Assembly: GCA_002495055.1 (NCBI GenBank)
Contig: DADR01000030.1
Coordinates: 3,348-27,342, forward strand
Source of the DNA: Methanoregula sp. UBA247
Lineage (GTDB): Archaea; Halobacteriota; Methanomicrobia; Methanomicrobiales; Methanospirillaceae
Length of the DNA stretch: 23,995 nucleotides
Reading direction: 5' to 3'
Below the pieces are notes generated by a model. The model made no database searches, was not told the DNA's origin, and saw only the letters and a list, made by a program, of their open reading frames with translations. How positions within the stretch are numbered: the first letter of the stretch is position 1; the number at the start of each line of letters is the position of its first letter. This document shows, one piece after another, positions 23,102 through 23,995 of this stretch. Position numbers and translations under genes: made by a program.

Positions 23102-23887
23102 ATGATTGGAAAAGAGATACGGATCGAGAGGATCATAAACCGGAACACGAACCGATCGGTCATCGTACCGATGGACCACGGGTTCTCGATGGGACAGATT
23201 GAAGGACTACTGGATATGACTCAGGTCATATCTGATGTGAGCGAAGGCGGTGCAAACGCGATCGTGCTCCACAAGGGGCTCGTCAAGCGCGGGCACCGGA
23301 AGCACGGCCGTGACATCGGCCTGTTCATCCATCTCTCGGGCAGTACCTCGCTCAACCCGGACCCGAATGACAAGGTGCAGGTCTGCACGGTGGAAGAAGC
23401 GATTGCCCTCGGCGCTGACGCGGTCTCCATCCATATTAACCTCGGTTCGCCCAACGAGTCCAAGATGCTCGAGATCGGTGCCAATGTCGCACGGGACTGC
23501 AACCGCTGGGGCATGCCGCTCCTCATCATGAGTTACCCGCGGGGAAAGGGCATCGACTCCTTCTCGCCGCAGTCAGTAGGTCACGCGGTCCGGGTGGCAG
23601 AAGAGCTCGGCGCGGACATGATCAAGACCAACTACCCGGGCAGTCCCGAGGCATTCGGGAAGATCGTCAAGGCCTGCTCGGTTCCTGTCTTCATTGCCGG
23701 TGGCGAGAAGACCGGCGACCTCGAGTCCCTCCAGATCATCCGCGACTCTGTCAATGTCGGCGGGGCTGGTGTCTGCGTTGGAAGGAACTCCTTCCAGCGC
23801 GATGACACAACGTCCTTTGTCAAAGCCCTCTGCGCAGTCGTGCATGACAACATTGACCCGGAGAAGGCACTGGGGAAGAAGAAATGA
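23102..23887 (+). CDS. DhnA-type class I aldolase: ADTH synthase or paralogue (copy 2)
   Basis: 261 aa, clearly homologous to the preceding gene over its whole length, with the same catalytic set: PMDHG (D25, H26), MSYPRGK (Y145) and K175 in GADMIKTNYPGS. It starts 2 bp after copy 1, with GAGGGGA as ribosome-binding site inside the copy-1 stop region. Its stop overlaps the dehydroquinate synthase ATG (ATGA). This tight coupling makes copy 2 the better candidate for the true ADTH synthase, with copy 1 perhaps a specialised aldolase; this division is inference. Confidence 0.9.
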   Translation: MIGKEIRIERIINRNTNRSVIVPMDHGFSMGQIEGLLDMTQVISDVSEGGANAIVLHKGLVKRGHRKHGRDIGLFIHLSGSTSLNPDPNDKVQVCTVEEAIALGADAVSIHINLGSPNESKMLEIGANVARDCNRWGMPLLIMSYPRGKGIDSFSPQSVGHAVRVAEELGADMIKTNYPGSPEAFGKIVKACSVPVFIAGGEKTGDLESLQIIRDSVNVGGAGVCVGRNSFQRDDTTSFVKALCAVVHDNIDPEKALGKKK

Positions 23888-23995
23888 AACAGTTCTGGGT
23901 CGATATCAGGCCATGGAACAAGGAGATTGCCACCACGGCAATCGAGAGCGGAGCGGATGTGCTGGTCGTTGACCGGGCAGAGGACGTCCGCAGGC
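23884..23995 (+). CDS. 3-dehydroquinate synthase II (archaeal AroB'), partial
   Basis: Only the first 37 codons are in the window: MKQFWVDIRPWNKEIATTAI followed by ESGADVLVVDRAEDVRR. The opening WVDIRPW-KE and the TTAIESGAD stretch are characteristic of the MJ1249-type enzyme, which oxidatively deaminates and cyclises ADTH to 3-dehydroquinate using NAD+. It overlaps the second aldolase by 4 bp and so follows its substrate-producing enzyme directly. The rest lies beyond the right edge. Confidence 0.88.
   Translation, partial: MKQFWVDIRPWNKEIATTAIESGADVLVVDRAEDVRR

Noticed and set aside
22382..23179. 265-codon open frame antisense to the first aldolase
   Set aside because: Ser/Pro-rich shadow of a clear aldolase gene with intact catalytic residues.

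Overview
The window looks like a chromosomal segment of a methanogenic euryarchaeon of the Methanomicrobiales (Methanoregula/Methanosphaerula type). This is inferred from four things: tandem archaeal 2-amino-3,7-dideoxyheptulosonate (ADTH) synthase genes running into an archaeal-type 3-dehydroquinate synthase; multi-PAS sensor kinases beside Rcp1-like regulators; lipobox surface proteins; and archaeal TATA-like promoters with both Shine-Dalgarno and apparently leaderless starts. No rRNA, tRNA, CRISPR array, transposase or integrase gene was recognised.

Layout. 1-3708 (minus) is a three-gene phosphorelay operon: a four-PAS histidine kinase, an Rcp1-like receiver protein, and a receiver/histidine-kinase hybrid cut by the left edge. 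4345-6044 (minus) is an ABC-2 exporter pair. 6172-11680 is a patchwork of small genes: two lipoproteins (one frameshifted), a 45-aa membrane peptide, an orphan YgiT-like zinc-finger protein, a SnoaL-like protein, a small cysteine-rich protein, and three copies of an unrecognised gene family. One family copy is intact, one is interrupted by an in-frame TGA, and one is a truncated remnant. Copies of a roughly 150-bp dispersed repeat lie 3' of two family members, and one stands alone at about 4107-4245.

12281-14480 is a clearly AT-richer accessory patch. It holds a lipoprotein, a frameshifted membrane-protein gene, and a convergent gene whose product resembles a class III nucleotidyl-cyclase fold. 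14580-21733 (minus) is a compact type I restriction-modification operon, hsdM-hsdS-accessory gene-hsdR. The accessory protein has an Abi_C-like C-terminus, and hsdR is broken by one in-frame TAA that separates the nuclease/motor part from the C-terminal domain. As read, the system can methylate but may not restrict. Together 12.3-21.7 kb reads as a small, partly decayed defence island.

22308-23995 (plus) is the start of the archaeal aromatic amino-acid operon: two tandem DhnA-type aldolases and the beginning of 3-dehydroquinate synthase II. It is preceded by a perfect palindrome, a TATA-like box, a possible 21-codon leader ORF and a T-rich tract.

The strongest second-look items are the single-codon lesion in hsdR, the accessory gene inside the hsd operon, the cyclase-like protein, the leader-coupled paralogous family with its dispersed repeat, and the leader region of the aromatic operon.
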